DNA from: Sinorhizobium americanum | Lineage (GTDB): Bacteria; Pseudomonadota; Alphaproteobacteria; Rhizobiales; Rhizobiaceae | DNA: 64,000 nucleotides | Direction of reading: 5' to 3' | NCBI RefSeq assembly: GCF_001651855.1 | Contig: NZ_LNQC01000081.1 | Location: forward strand, 277,217 to 341,216 | Part shown: one piece after another, positions 40,245-50,760 of the stretch | Layout of the letters: every line of letters begins with the position of its first letter | Position numbering within the stretch: the first letter of the stretch is position 1 | Made by a program: the position numbers and the translations under genes | The notes under the pieces: model-generated | Databases searched by the model: none | What the model saw: only the letters and a program-made list of their open reading frames with translations | What the model was told of the DNA's origin: nothing

Positions 40245-41201
40245 ATGCCAGCAGTCAGAGACCATACGGAACACGTCTACAGGACCGCGCAACAATCGGC
40301 AGCCGCCGTCAGTTCGCCGGTCGCCGCTTCTTGGCGGCGCTGCCTGACCCTGCACGGCCTCGCCCCCGAGGAGGCGCGTCTGCCCTCGCGGCTCTCCGAT
40401 GGCGAGCTTCGGCAGGCGCGCGAACGCTCCGGGGTGCTGATTGCGGAAGCGGTCGGCGAACTCGACCGGCTGTTCGGCGTGGTCGTCAAGGCCGGATGCT
40501 GCCTGTTGCTCACCGACGAGAAGGGGATTGCGCTCGAACGGCGCGGGGCCGGTGGCGACGATGCGGATTTCCGCGGTGTCGGTCTCTGGTCTGGCACCGT
40601 GTGGAGCGAGGCTAGCGTCGGAACCAACGGCATCGGTACGGCGATTGCCGACGAGCGCCCCGTCGTTATACATCGCGACCAGCATTTTTTGAGCCGCAAT
40701 ATCGGCCTGAGCTGTGCGACCGCCCCGATCCGGGACGAGGCCGGGCGCCTTGCCGCGGCGCTCGACATTTCCACCTGCCGCGACGACGCTTCCGAGGCGA
40801 CGCTCTCGATCCTCTCGCAGGCGGTGCGCGATGCCGCCGCCCGCATCGAGGCGAACCTCTTCCGGCGCGCCTTTGCCGAAGCGCGGATCGTGCTCGTGCC
40901 GGCCGATCGGGCGGGACCGGCTCTGCTCGCCGTCGATCGCGACGACCTTGTCCTCGGCGCGACGCGGGCCGCACGGCAGTGGCTCGGGATTGACGACAAG
41001 CGCATCGCCGCCCGCATTCCGGCCACCGACCTGCTCCAGGAGCGGGTCTTCAGCGAGGCGCGCGAATTGCCCGATGCTGAAAGGGCGGCCTTGCGCCGCG
41101 TCCTGTCGCGGACCAATGGCAACGTGTCGATGGCTGCGGACCTCCTCGGCATCAGCCGTGCGACGCTCTATCGGAAAATGAAGCGGCTTTCGCTTAATTG
41201 A
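40245..41201 (+). CDS. AcoR-like transcriptional regulator lacking the AAA+ domain
   Basis: 318 residues from the ATG at 40245 with GGGAGGGAG upstream. A GAF-type sensor domain covers about 60-200 (LDRLFGVVVKAGCCLLLTDE, SEASVGTNGIGTAIADERPV, LSCATAPIRDEAGRLAAALD). A linker leads to a Fis-type helix-turn-helix (LSRTNGNVSMAADLLGISRA, TLYRKMKRL). AcoR-family activators normally have a central sigma-54-interacting AAA+ domain; none is present, so it should act with sigma-70. Probably controls the aldehyde dehydrogenase gene downstream. Confidence 0.87.
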   Translation: MPAVRDHTEHVYRTAQQSAAAVSSPVAASWRRCLTLHGLAPEEARLPSRLSDGELRQARERSGVLIAEAVGELDRLFGVVVKAGCCLLLTDEKGIALERRGAGGDDADFRGVGLWSGTVWSEASVGTNGIGTAIADERPVVIHRDQHFLSRNIGLSCATAPIRDEAGRLAAALDISTCRDDASEATLSILSQAVRDAAARIEANLFRRAFAEARIVLVPADRAGPALLAVDRDDLVLGATRAARQWLGIDDKRIAARIPATDLLQERVFSEARELPDAERAALRRVLSRTNGNVSMAADLLGISRATLYRKMKRLSLN

Positions 41202-41215
41202 GTCTTCTCGAGAAT

Positions 41216-41326
41216 GCCCCTCACCCTAGCCTTCTCCCCGCACGCGGGGAGAGGGGACTTGGGCGGCGCGGCATACCCCCTTCTCCCCGTAAGCGGGGAG
41301 AAGGTCGCGGCAGCGGGATGAGGGGC
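41216..41326. repeat. Dispersed palindromic mosaic repeat (RIME-like)
   Basis: Contains CTTCTCCCCG-cacgCGGGGAGAG (41231-41253) and CCTTCTCCCCG-taagCGGGGAGAAGG (41279-41304), bounded by GCCCCTCAC and GGGATGAGGGGC. It begins 15 bases after the regulator stop codon. Confidence 0.85.
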
Positions 41327-41360
41327 GGCCGTGGACGAAAACGCTGCCCCATTCAGCCAT

Positions 41361-41411
41361 TGCTGCATTGCAGCATGACGACAGGCGCCAACCTGTCTCA
41401 ATTCTGAAACA
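41361..41411. promoter_or_regulatory. Two candidate operator dyads ahead of the aldehyde dehydrogenase
   Basis: TGCTGCA-T-TGCAGCA (41361-41375) is a perfect palindrome. TGTCTCA-ATTC-TGAAACA (41394-41411) is an 18-bp dyad matching at 6 of 7 positions per arm. Both lie between the AcoR-like regulator and the aldehyde dehydrogenase, outside the repeat element. A third small dyad, ACAGCA-N8-TGCTGT (41476-41495), adjoins the ribosome-binding site. Confidence 0.5.
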
Positions 41412-41514
41412 GATGGCATTGCCGGCTGCCGCGGCGCTCTATCGGAAATCCCTGTTCGGCCCCACCCTTCCTTCCACAGCAAATTGGAGTGCTGTTTTTC
41501 CAAGGGAGGAAGCC

Positions 41515-43023
<1,509 letters not shown>

Positions 43024-43041
43024 CGCTGGCCACAGAGTTGG

Positions 43042-43072
43042 AGCGGGACGGCGGCAAACCGCTCATCCCGTT
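43042..43072. repeat. Degenerate short inverted repeat
   Basis: AGCGGGACG (43042-43050) and CATCCCGTT (43064-43072) form a degenerate copy of the AGCGGGATG/CATCCCGCT element at 30341-30384, between the aldehyde dehydrogenase and DUF779 genes. Confidence 0.5.
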
Positions 43073-43095
43073 CGTGCCGGTGATCCTCCCGGCAT

Positions 43096-43118
43096 GCTCC
43101 CGGTGTCTCACCGGGAGC
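43096..43118 (+). other. Intercistronic 9-bp hairpin
   Basis: GCTCCCGGT (43096-43104) and ACCGGGAGC (43110-43118) form a perfect stem with loop GTCTC, 24 bases before the DUF779 start. No T-run follows, so it is more likely an mRNA-stability or processing element than a terminator. Confidence 0.6.
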
Positions 43119-43141
43119 CGCCGGCGTTCAGGAAGGAGAGA

Positions 43142-43537
43142 ATGATGACGGAAACAATCGGCGAGCCGCGCGTGCTCGCGTCCGACGCGGCGATCGAACT
43201 CATCCGCGAAATCCGCGCTGATCATCCGAAGATCCTGTTCCATCAGTCGGGCGGCTGCTGCGACGGCTCGTCGCCGATGTGCTACCCGGCCGACGACTAC
43301 ATCGTCGGCGATAACGACGTGAAGCTCGGCGAGATCGACGGCGTGCCGGTCTATATCAGCGCCAGCCAGTACGAGGTCTGGAAGCACACCCAACTGATCA
43401 TCGACGTGGTGCCGGGCAGGGGTGGGATGTTCTCGCTCGACAATGGCCGCGAGAAGCGCTTCCTCACCCGCTCGCGGCTCTTTGGAGGCGGCGAGGCCTG
43501 CGCCGTTCCGCAGCCAAAAACAAACGCCGGCAGTTAG
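43142..43537 (+). CDS. DUF779 domain-containing protein
   Basis: 131 residues from the ATG at 43142 (GGAAGGAG upstream; ATG 43145 is an alternative). The DUF779 core FHQSGGCCDGSSPMCYPADD contains three cysteines that could hold a metal or disulfide, followed by YISASQYEVWKHTQLIIDVV and SLDNGREKRFLTRSRLF. Function unknown; the family is regularly encoded after aldehyde dehydrogenases, as here, which suggests an accessory role in aldehyde oxidation. Confidence 0.93.
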   Translation: MMTETIGEPRVLASDAAIELIREIRADHPKILFHQSGGCCDGSSPMCYPADDYIVGDNDVKLGEIDGVPVYISASQYEVWKHTQLIIDVVPGRGGMFSLDNGREKRFLTRSRLFGGGEACAVPQPKTNAGS

Positions 43538-43547
43538 AGCCGGCGTT
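43523..43547. terminator. Convergent terminator between DUF779 gene and prs
   Basis: AACGCCGGC (43523-43531) pairs with GCCGGCGTT (43539-43547); the DUF779 stop codon lies in the loop. On the minus strand the stem is followed by TGTTTTTGG, so it mainly serves prs. Confidence 0.75.
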
Positions 43548-43576
43548 GTGATTGGCTGAAGTCGGACGTTCCGCTC

Positions 43577-44509
<933 letters not shown>

Positions 44510-44711
44510 AGACGGTCCGCCTTGAGCTGGCGCGGCCACCGTCCGGTCCAGTCCGGGCAGGGTTGTCCGCGCAAAATCCCTGAGCCATTCCGATCGCGGG
44601 CAATCGCTGCGATGGCCGCTGTCAGAGCTGATCGGCCGCTTTTTAGCCTCCTTGAAGGTGAATGCAAGGGGATTGCTGCGCCGCAGCGCCTATTATCCTA
44701 AAATCTTTGCG

Positions 44712-45599
44712 TCAGCCGCGCTGGGACTGACGCCATTCGAGATAGGCGTCGATCGTCTTTTCGGCGATCGCCTGCATTGTTTCCGGCGGAATGGCGCTCC
44801 AGGGTTCGGCAGCGCTGCTTTCCACCGTGTCCTGTCCCTGGATGCGGTGCAGGCGATTGCCGCCGCCATCGAGAATGTCCCAGATATAGACGACCGTCGT
44901 CTTGCCGCCGTCGTTGAGAGCCGAGAAATAGCCCTTGAGGATATGGTCGCTCGACGTGTCGGTGGAGCTCTTGATGGTGATCCCCTGCGCCCGGGCCGAG
45001 GCGCCGAGCTGCTTCGAGAGGGGCGTGACGGCCTGAACCGGAGCGCCGATGATCGGCAGGAAGCGGATGCCGCCGGCACCGGTCGCCGCCGCAGCCGGCG
45101 AAGCGGCGGCCTGCTGCGTCTTCTCCGCTGCGGCCGCGACTTCAGGCTGCGCCGGCTGCTCTGCGCTTTCTTCCCCCGGCGACGTGATGCTTCTTGCCTG
45201 CTCCGGCGGGTTTTCAGCCAGCGGGGGCGGATTTTCTGCCTGCGGCGGCGGGGACTGCATAGTCTGCACCGGTGCCGCGCCCTCGGCGAGGCGGCTGGCT
45301 TGCGCTTCGAGCGTGCCGGCGGGATCCGTGTAATCGGTGTGGCTCGTCGCGTATTGGGTCGGCGGGGTGGAGATGTTTGGCTGCGCTGCGAAGGCGGCGG
45401 TGCGGCTTGGCGGTACGCTTTCGACCGGCATGACGGCGGTCTGCGTGGACATGGCTTCGAGATCAGACTGGGTCACCGGCGGTGAGCGGAAGGTTCCGCC
45501 GCCGACGTCCACTTGCGGGATCAGGGCATCGGTGGTGTTGCAGCCGGCAATGGCTGCGGCAAGACCAAGGCTTGCGATAGGCATGATCTGCTTGCGCAT
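44712..45599 (-). CDS. Putative lipoprotein with proline/alanine-rich linker
   Basis: 295 residues from the ATG at 45599 (GTGGGAA upstream; a GTG at 45608 is possible). The signal MRKQIMPIASLGLAAAIAGC ends in a lipobox Cys. A low-complexity Pro/Ala/Glu/Gln-rich linker covers about residues 60-180, and a compact C-terminal domain (KQLGASARAQGITIKSSTD, ILKGYFSALNDGGKTTVVYI) looks like a lipoprotein domain of unknown function found in rhizobia. Probably anchored in the inner leaflet of the outer membrane. Confidence 0.8.
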   Translation of the reverse strand: MRKQIMPIASLGLAAAIAGCNTTDALIPQVDVGGGTFRSPPVTQSDLEAMSTQTAVMPVESVPPSRTAAFAAQPNISTPPTQYATSHTDYTDPAGTLEAQASRLAEGAAPVQTMQSPPPQAENPPPLAENPPEQARSITSPGEESAEQPAQPEVAAAAEKTQQAAASPAAAATGAGGIRFLPIIGAPVQAVTPLSKQLGASARAQGITIKSSTDTSSDHILKGYFSALNDGGKTTVVYIWDILDGGGNRLHRIQGQDTVESSAAEPWSAIPPETMQAIAEKTIDAYLEWRQSQRG

Positions 45600-45698
45600 C
45601 GTTCCCACCGTCTGGCTCGAACTCGGCGCGGCCGGCGGCCGGAAAGCCGACCGCCGCGCTTCGTTTCATTTCTCGCCGGAAAGCATAGGACGATTTCC

Positions 45699-46850
45699 TT
45701 ACGCAGATATGAAGTCCAGCCCGTAGCGCGACAGCGGTCTCGGGCTCTCGGCGGTCGTCAGATAGGTCTGGCCGAGCGTCATGGCGGTGCCGCTGTCGGA
45801 ATCCATGATGATCATGTGCACGAAGAGCGACATGTCCGGCTCGATCTCCTGCGGGTTGCCGACATGGAACATCTGGTGCTCCATCCAGGAGGGAGAGAAG
45901 CGGGCGCCGAGCGAATAACCGCAGGCATTCAGCCGATGGCGGGCGAGGCCGCGCTCGTCCATGATCCTCGCATGGACGTCGAAGACAGTGCCGAATGTAT
46001 TGCCGGGCCTCAGCACCATTTCGATCGCCTGGATCGTCTCGCGGCAGGCACTGTAAAGCTCGCGGTGGCGGTTGGTGGGTTCACCGATCACGATCGTGCG
46101 CATCATCGCCGCATGGTAGTGGGCGCTAACGCCCGCCCATTCGAGGGTCAACTGGTCATTGGCATCGAGCCTGCGCCGGCCGGCCTTGTAACGGCAGAGC
46201 AGCGCATCGGCGCCCGAGCCGATGATGAATTCGTTGGCCGGGTAGTCGCCGCCGCCGGCAAAGACGGCGCCCTGCATGGCGGCGAGAATATCGGCCTCGC
46301 CGCCGCCCGGGCGGATGAGCGGCAGGGCGGCGTCGAGTGCGTCGTCGGCAAGGCTCGCGGCCTTTTCGACATGAACGATCTCGGCCGGGCTCTTGACGAG
46401 GCGCAGACGGCTGACGAGCATTGAGGTGTCGATCAACTCGCCGAATGTGGAGAGCTGATTGTCGACGAGGCGCGCCGTCTTTCCGGTCATGCCATGCGTG
46501 TCGTATTCGACGCCGATGCGGCAGCCGAGCAGATCGAGCTCGCTCAGCAGGTTCTTGAGGTCCATGGCGGGATCGGCATTGACGCGATCCACCCAGATCT
46601 CGATGCGCTCGATATTCGACGTGTGGCGTGCCTGGCGAAGATCGGCCGACCGGGTGAGCAGCACCATCGAGCCGTCCTGCTTGACGACGAGCGTCTGGAA
46701 GAAGCAATAGCCGAAGGTGTCATAGCCGGTGAGCCAGTACATGCTCTCCTGCGCGAAGAGAAGGACGGCATCGAGCCGCTCTTCCTGCATCTTGGCCGTG
46801 AGCCGTCTCAGGCGCGATGCATATTCCTCTTCGGCGAAGTGAAGCGCCAT
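45699..46850 (-). CDS. M24 peptidase-fold protein with altered metal site
   Basis: 383 residues from the ATG at 46850 (GGAGG upstream), overlapping the end of pgeF. N-terminal creatinase domain (MALHFAEEEYASRLRRLTAK) and C-terminal pita-bread domain. The usual metal Asp pair in DxG...DxTRT is replaced: DQLTLEWAGVSAHYHAAMMR has Glu and Ala there, and later ligands read GYSLGARFSPSWMEHQMF. This is the creatinase/ectoine-hydrolase (DoeA) style rather than true metallo-aminopeptidase. Substrate unknown. Confidence 0.85.
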   Translation of the reverse strand: MALHFAEEEYASRLRRLTAKMQEERLDAVLLFAQESMYWLTGYDTFGYCFFQTLVVKQDGSMVLLTRSADLRQARHTSNIERIEIWVDRVNADPAMDLKNLLSELDLLGCRIGVEYDTHGMTGKTARLVDNQLSTFGELIDTSMLVSRLRLVKSPAEIVHVEKAASLADDALDAALPLIRPGGGEADILAAMQGAVFAGGGDYPANEFIIGSGADALLCRYKAGRRRLDANDQLTLEWAGVSAHYHAAMMRTIVIGEPTNRHRELYSACRETIQAIEMVLRPGNTFGTVFDVHARIMDERGLARHRLNACGYSLGARFSPSWMEHQMFHVGNPQEIEPDMSLFVHMIIMDSDSGTAMTLGQTYLTTAESPRPLSRYGLDFISA

Positions 46851-46851
46851 C

Positions 46852-47646
46852 TCAAGCCTCCCGTATGCAAATTGCGGATATCTGCCGCCCGTAGTCGGGC
46901 TCCTGGCGGTGCGTGGTGCGGCGATAGGAGAAGAAGCGATCCTCGTCGGCATAGGTGCAGATATCGAGGTTTTCCGCCGTCACACCGGCCGCCATCAGCC
47001 GGCGGACCGTGAGCCCGGGCAGGTCGAACATCGCATGACCGTTGCGGCCGGACGGCCTGAAGAACGGAGCGTAGCTGTCGTCGGTCGCCATGAAACGTTC
47101 GACGAATTCCGGGCCGACCTCGTAATGCTGGCGGCTGATCGACGGTCCGAGACAGGCGACGATGCGCTCCCGGCGCGCGCCGAGCGAGACCATTGCATCG
47201 ATCGTGCTTTCGAGAACGCCGCCGAGCGCGCCCTTCCAACCGGCATGGGCGGCGCCGATGACGCGCGCCTGGCGGTCGGCGAAGAGCACCGGGCCGCAAT
47301 CGGCCGACAGCACGCCGAGGACAATTCCGGGCGTCGCCGTCACCAGCGCGTCAGCATCCGGACGCGCGCCGTCGTAGCTCTTGTCGACGATGACCGCATC
47401 GGGGGAGTGAATCTGATGAACTGTTGCAAGACGCCGCGGCTCGGCATCGAACCAGCGGGCGACGCGGGCCCGGTTCTCGGCGACGCGCTCGCGATCGTCA
47501 TGGGAGCCGAGGCCGACATTGAGGCCGCGATAGATGCCCTCGGAAACGCCGCCCTTGCGGGTGAAATAGCCATGGGCGATCTCCGGCCCCGCCTCGGCGG
47601 CGAAGAGCGGACTTTGCACGGGTGAAAGCGAGGCATCGTCCTGCAT
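46852..47646 (-). CDS. pgeF: Peptidoglycan editing factor PgeF / polyphenol oxidase (YfiH)
   Basis: 264 residues from the ATG at 47646; an upstream in-frame codon at 47802 would give a 52-residue unconserved extension. Laccase-domain motifs are HGYFTRKGGVSEGIYRGLNV, ATVHQIHSPDA, SADCGPVLFADRQARVIGAA and HAGWKGALGGVL, holding the His/Cys metal site. In E. coli PgeF removes mis-incorporated L-Ser from muropeptide precursors. Overlaps the M24 gene; the midA gene lies upstream in the same direction. Confidence 0.92.
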   Translation of the reverse strand: MQDDASLSPVQSPLFAAEAGPEIAHGYFTRKGGVSEGIYRGLNVGLGSHDDRERVAENRARVARWFDAEPRRLATVHQIHSPDAVIVDKSYDGARPDADALVTATPGIVLGVLSADCGPVLFADRQARVIGAAHAGWKGALGGVLESTIDAMVSLGARRERIVACLGPSISRQHYEVGPEFVERFMATDDSYAPFFRPSGRNGHAMFDLPGLTVRRLMAAGVTAENLDICTYADEDRFFSYRRTTHRQEPDYGRQISAICIREA

Positions 47647-47865
47647 TCGGTGTTCTCGCCCTTGAATCTTCGTGGTTTCGCGTTGGGGTGAGGGCGCGTC
47701 CGGCCCGATGATTTGCGGCTGATTTGCCGGGCGATGTTGGCCCGGCAGGCCGGGACTGTCAATCTCGGAACGGCGGGGCCAGGTGCTCATCCCTCCTAGC
47801 AATTCCCTTTCGCGACCGGAAAGCGAGGAGCCTGCACCGGCTGGAAATGTGGGGTTTCCCGCCTG

Positions 47866-48969
47866 TTAGCGCGCCTTCTTGCGGAACGGCACCAGGGCGA
47901 CTTCAGGGCTGCTGACGACCAGCACCTTGAACAGTTCACCCATCTTCCCGGCGCCGGCACCGGCAAGCCGCTCGACATCGTCGCGGATGCTTTCCTGAGT
48001 CGCCGGATCCTTGTCGCGGCCGAGGGCCGCCGCCCGATCGAGCAGGCCCAGACCAACCAGGAAATCACCCTGATGCGCGAGGCCGTTTACTTGCAGGCTT
48101 TCCGTTTTGGCGCGCAGCGCCAACTGCTCGAAATCCACATGGCTGGTGAGATCGGCGCGTCCCGGGTTGGCGAGCGGAGGATCGTACCGGTGGTTGCGGA
48201 CGGCCTGCAGTGTGTCGCCGTAGCCGGTCGAGAGATGGCCGTAGTCAATTAGGATCGCCGTGCCGCCATTGGCGCGCAGGCGCTCGCACAGCGCGGCCAT
48301 CACCGCATCGCGTGCCGGGGCGGCCTCGAAGATCGTTCCCTCGGCGACCGATTTCGCCGGTGTCGGCAACAGGGACGGATCGATGCCTGCCACACCGGCG
48401 GCAAAGGTCAACTCCTCGTCGGCATCGAGCCCGACCATGCGTTCGCGGAAACCTTGTGCGGTTCGGACGAACTGACGAATCGGGATCGCGTCGAAAAGCT
48501 CGTTTGCGGCAAGAAGCAGGAAGCCCGCGGGCAGGCTGTCGAAACTTGAATGCCAATGGACCTTGCCTTCATGGCCGGCGAGCGTTTCGGCCTGCACCTT
48601 GCGCAGCCTTTCGCTGGTTTCGACGAGATGAACCTCGGCAGCCTGGTAAAGCTCCGGGGCCAGGCGACGGAGGACGCGCAGCATGTCCGCCATCATCGTG
48701 CCGCGGCCCGGACCGATCTCGGCGATGATCGGCTCGCTGGGGGAACCGTGCTCCTGCCAGGCGTGAACAAGGAATATGCCGATCATCTCTCCGAAGAGTT
48801 GGCTGATTTCCGGTGCTGTCGTGAAATCGCCCTCCCGTCCGAACGGCTCGCGAACGCGGTAGTAGCCGTATTGCGGGTCCGCCAGGCAGAGGGAAAAATA
48901 GTCGGTGACGCTGATCGGTCCATTGGTCCTGATCAGCGCCTTGATCTTGTCGGCGAGAGGATTCGTCAT
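47866..48969 (-). CDS. MidA/NDUFAF7-type SAM-dependent methyltransferase
   Basis: 367 residues. Motifs are YFSLCLADPQYGYY, GDFTTAPEISQLFGEMIGIF and the SAM site IIAEIGPGRGTMMADMLRVL, then LLAANELFDAIPIRQFVRT. The mitochondrial homologue NDUFAF7 methylates an arginine of complex I during assembly; bacterial members probably do the same. Follows lgt by 12 bases and is likely in one operon with lgt and pgeF. Confidence 0.92.
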   Translation of the reverse strand: MTNPLADKIKALIRTNGPISVTDYFSLCLADPQYGYYRVREPFGREGDFTTAPEISQLFGEMIGIFLVHAWQEHGSPSEPIIAEIGPGRGTMMADMLRVLRRLAPELYQAAEVHLVETSERLRKVQAETLAGHEGKVHWHSSFDSLPAGFLLLAANELFDAIPIRQFVRTAQGFRERMVGLDADEELTFAAGVAGIDPSLLPTPAKSVAEGTIFEAAPARDAVMAALCERLRANGGTAILIDYGHLSTGYGDTLQAVRNHRYDPPLANPGRADLTSHVDFEQLALRAKTESLQVNGLAHQGDFLVGLGLLDRAAALGRDKDPATQESIRDDVERLAGAGAGKMGELFKVLVVSSPEVALVPFRKKAR

Positions 48970-48981
48970 GCACCAGTCCAG

Positions 48982-49827
48982 TTATGCGGCTGCGGCTGCC
49001 GCCCTGCGCGCCCGCGCCATCGCCCATATCCCGGCGAGAGCCATCGGCAGCGAGAGCACCATGCCCATGGTCAGCCAGCCGCCGGCAAGATAGCCGATCT
49101 GCGCGTCCGGTTCGCGGAAGAATTCGACAAAAATGCGGCTCGCAGCATAACCGCAGACAAAGATGCCCGTGACGAAGCCGGGCGCCTTCAGGGCTTTGCG
49201 GCGATAGACGAGATAGGCAAGCACAATGAGAAGCAAAACGCCCTCGAGAAGGGCCTCGTAAAGCTGGCTCGGGTGGCGCGGAAACGGTCCGCCGGTCGGG
49301 AAGACGACCGCCCAGGGCACGGACGAAAGCCGCCCCCAGAGTTCGCCGTTGATGAAATTGGCGATGCGGCCGAAGAAGAGACCGATCGGCACGACGGCCG
49401 CCACGACATCGAGCATGCTCCAGACGGGGATGGCGTTTCTGCGGGCAAACAGGACGATCGCGAGCGTGGTGCCCAGAAGGCCGCCATGGAAGGACATGCC
49501 GCCGTTCCAGATCTCGACGGCGCGGATCGGGTCCTGCAGCACTGAGCCGAGATCGTAGAACAGAATGTAGCCAAGGCGCCCCCCAAGCACGATGCCGCCG
49601 GCCGCCCAAAGCAGAAAATCATCGAGTTGCGCCAGGTTGAGCGGGGCGATATCGTTGCGCCAAAGCTTGGCGTTCTGGACCAGGCGTCGGGCATAGAACC
49701 AGCCGAGCAGGATGCCGGCGACATAGGCCAGCCCATACCAGTGGACGGCAAGCGGCCCGATTGTGAAGATCACAGGATCGATTTCGGGAAAGGGGAGAAT
49801 GGCGAGGCGGGTAATCAGTGTTTCCAA
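48982..49827 (-). CDS. lgt: Prolipoprotein diacylglyceryl transferase
   Basis: 281 residues from a TTG at 49827, which matches the usual family N terminus. About seven membrane segments. Signature motifs are GGMSFHGGLLGT, FFGRIANFINGELWGR (the Lgt signature) and RHPSQLYEALLEG. Moves diacylglycerol from phosphatidylglycerol to the lipobox Cys of prolipoproteins in the inner membrane. First gene of the lgt-midA-pgeF-M24 series. Confidence 0.96.
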   Translation of the reverse strand: METLITRLAILPFPEIDPVIFTIGPLAVHWYGLAYVAGILLGWFYARRLVQNAKLWRNDIAPLNLAQLDDFLLWAAGGIVLGGRLGYILFYDLGSVLQDPIRAVEIWNGGMSFHGGLLGTTLAIVLFARRNAIPVWSMLDVVAAVVPIGLFFGRIANFINGELWGRLSSVPWAVVFPTGGPFPRHPSQLYEALLEGVLLLIVLAYLVYRRKALKAPGFVTGIFVCGYAASRIFVEFFREPDAQIGYLAGGWLTMGMVLSLPMALAGIWAMARARRAAAAAA

Positions 49828-50010
49828 GGTGTTCTCTCGTGCCGGGCCGATCGGTTGGGCGGAACATGGCGATCGAAGCGGGCGGGGTCAAGCGGCTCTC
49901 CCGTTCTTCGCGTCGCAGGCTCTGATTTTCCTTGCATCCTCCTGCGCACGACCCTACCTGAAATTGACAGGGCTCGCCCACGGGGCGCGAGCGAAATGGA
50001 GACGAATACG

Positions 50011-50295
50011 ATGAGCACAGGGGCCAACCGCATTCTCGATGATCTTGCCAGATTGATGACGGATGCTGCCGGTGCGGCCCAGGGCGTGCGGCGGGAGGTC
50101 GAAACCGCCTTTCGCGCCCAGGCCGAAGGCTGGCTGAATTCGCTCGATGTGGTGAAACGCGAGGAGTTCGAGGCCGTCAAGGAAATGGCCGCCAGGGCGC
50201 GCGACGAAAACGAGGCCCTGCTCGCCCGCATCGCAGCGCTCGAAGCGCGCCTTGCCGCGACAGGATCGGTCGACGACATCACGACCGGCAAGTAA
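50011..50295 (+). CDS. Accessory factor UbiK family protein (BMFP)
   Basis: 94 residues from the ATG at 50011 with GGAG nine bases upstream; an ATG at 49996 would add five residues. An amphipathic N-terminal part (RILDDLARLMTDAAGAAQGV) precedes a C-terminal coiled coil (ENEALLARIAALEARLA). Members bind membranes and UbiJ to promote aerobic ubiquinone synthesis. Divergent from lgt. Confidence 0.88.
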   Translation: MSTGANRILDDLARLMTDAAGAAQGVRREVETAFRAQAEGWLNSLDVVKREEFEAVKEMAARARDENEALLARIAALEARLAATGSVDDITTGK

Positions 50296-50760
50296 TTTCC
50301 GGCCAACAATGACTTGAATCTCGCCCTCGAGCTGCGTCTTCGGCGCAGCTCATATGGGTCGTGAATGCGGCGATTTCCGCAGCCCGAGTCGCTCTCTCGC
50401 GTCGCAGTCGCTGCCTCAGCTTCAGGGTTAACAAAAGCTGAAAAGTTTTCCACCTGTGGACACTGCCAAAAAATCCTTATCGCAGAGTCGCTTAAGCATC
50501 CCCGCTGAAACGAAATCCTAACGCGACGAGAGCTCCTCCCTGCAATTTTTCGGCTCAGGGGCTGGCAGGGTGACTCTGCCGTTATACACTGATTTTAAAT
50601 GATGATTCGAAACGGGCACGCAAGCTCCGGGCAGGGTAAGTAAGCCAGGATAGCCGCAGGTCCAGCAATCATAGTGTGTCGGTATCCGGTGTCCGGTTTG
50701 CAAAGTTGCGTCTTGTGAACGTGACCGCGCGCGCCTTGCGCTGTGCCTTTAGGGTGATGC
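50296..50760. other. 465-base gene-free region with a DnaA-box-like dyad
   Basis: No convincing gene. TCCAC-CT-GTGGA (50449-50460) is a small dyad inside TTTTCCACC and TGTCCACAG, each close to the DnaA box but not exact. The remaining sequence, including the AT-richer part at 50440-50600, shows nothing else I can name. Confidence 0.5.

Noticed and set aside
41414..41430. TGGCATTGCCGGCTGC as a sigma-54 -24/-12 promoter for the aldehyde dehydrogenase
   Set aside because: The GG and GC are 11 bases apart instead of 10, and the local regulator has no sigma-54 activation domain.
43142..43537. DUF779 gene taken as a transferred or spurious gene because of its Cys content
   Set aside because: Its ribosome-binding site, codon use and position after an aldehyde dehydrogenase are normal for the family.
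50518..50703. A 61-codon minus-strand frame in the ybjN upstream gap
   Set aside because: No ribosome-binding site, no conserved pattern, and it would start within the presumed ybjN promoter region.
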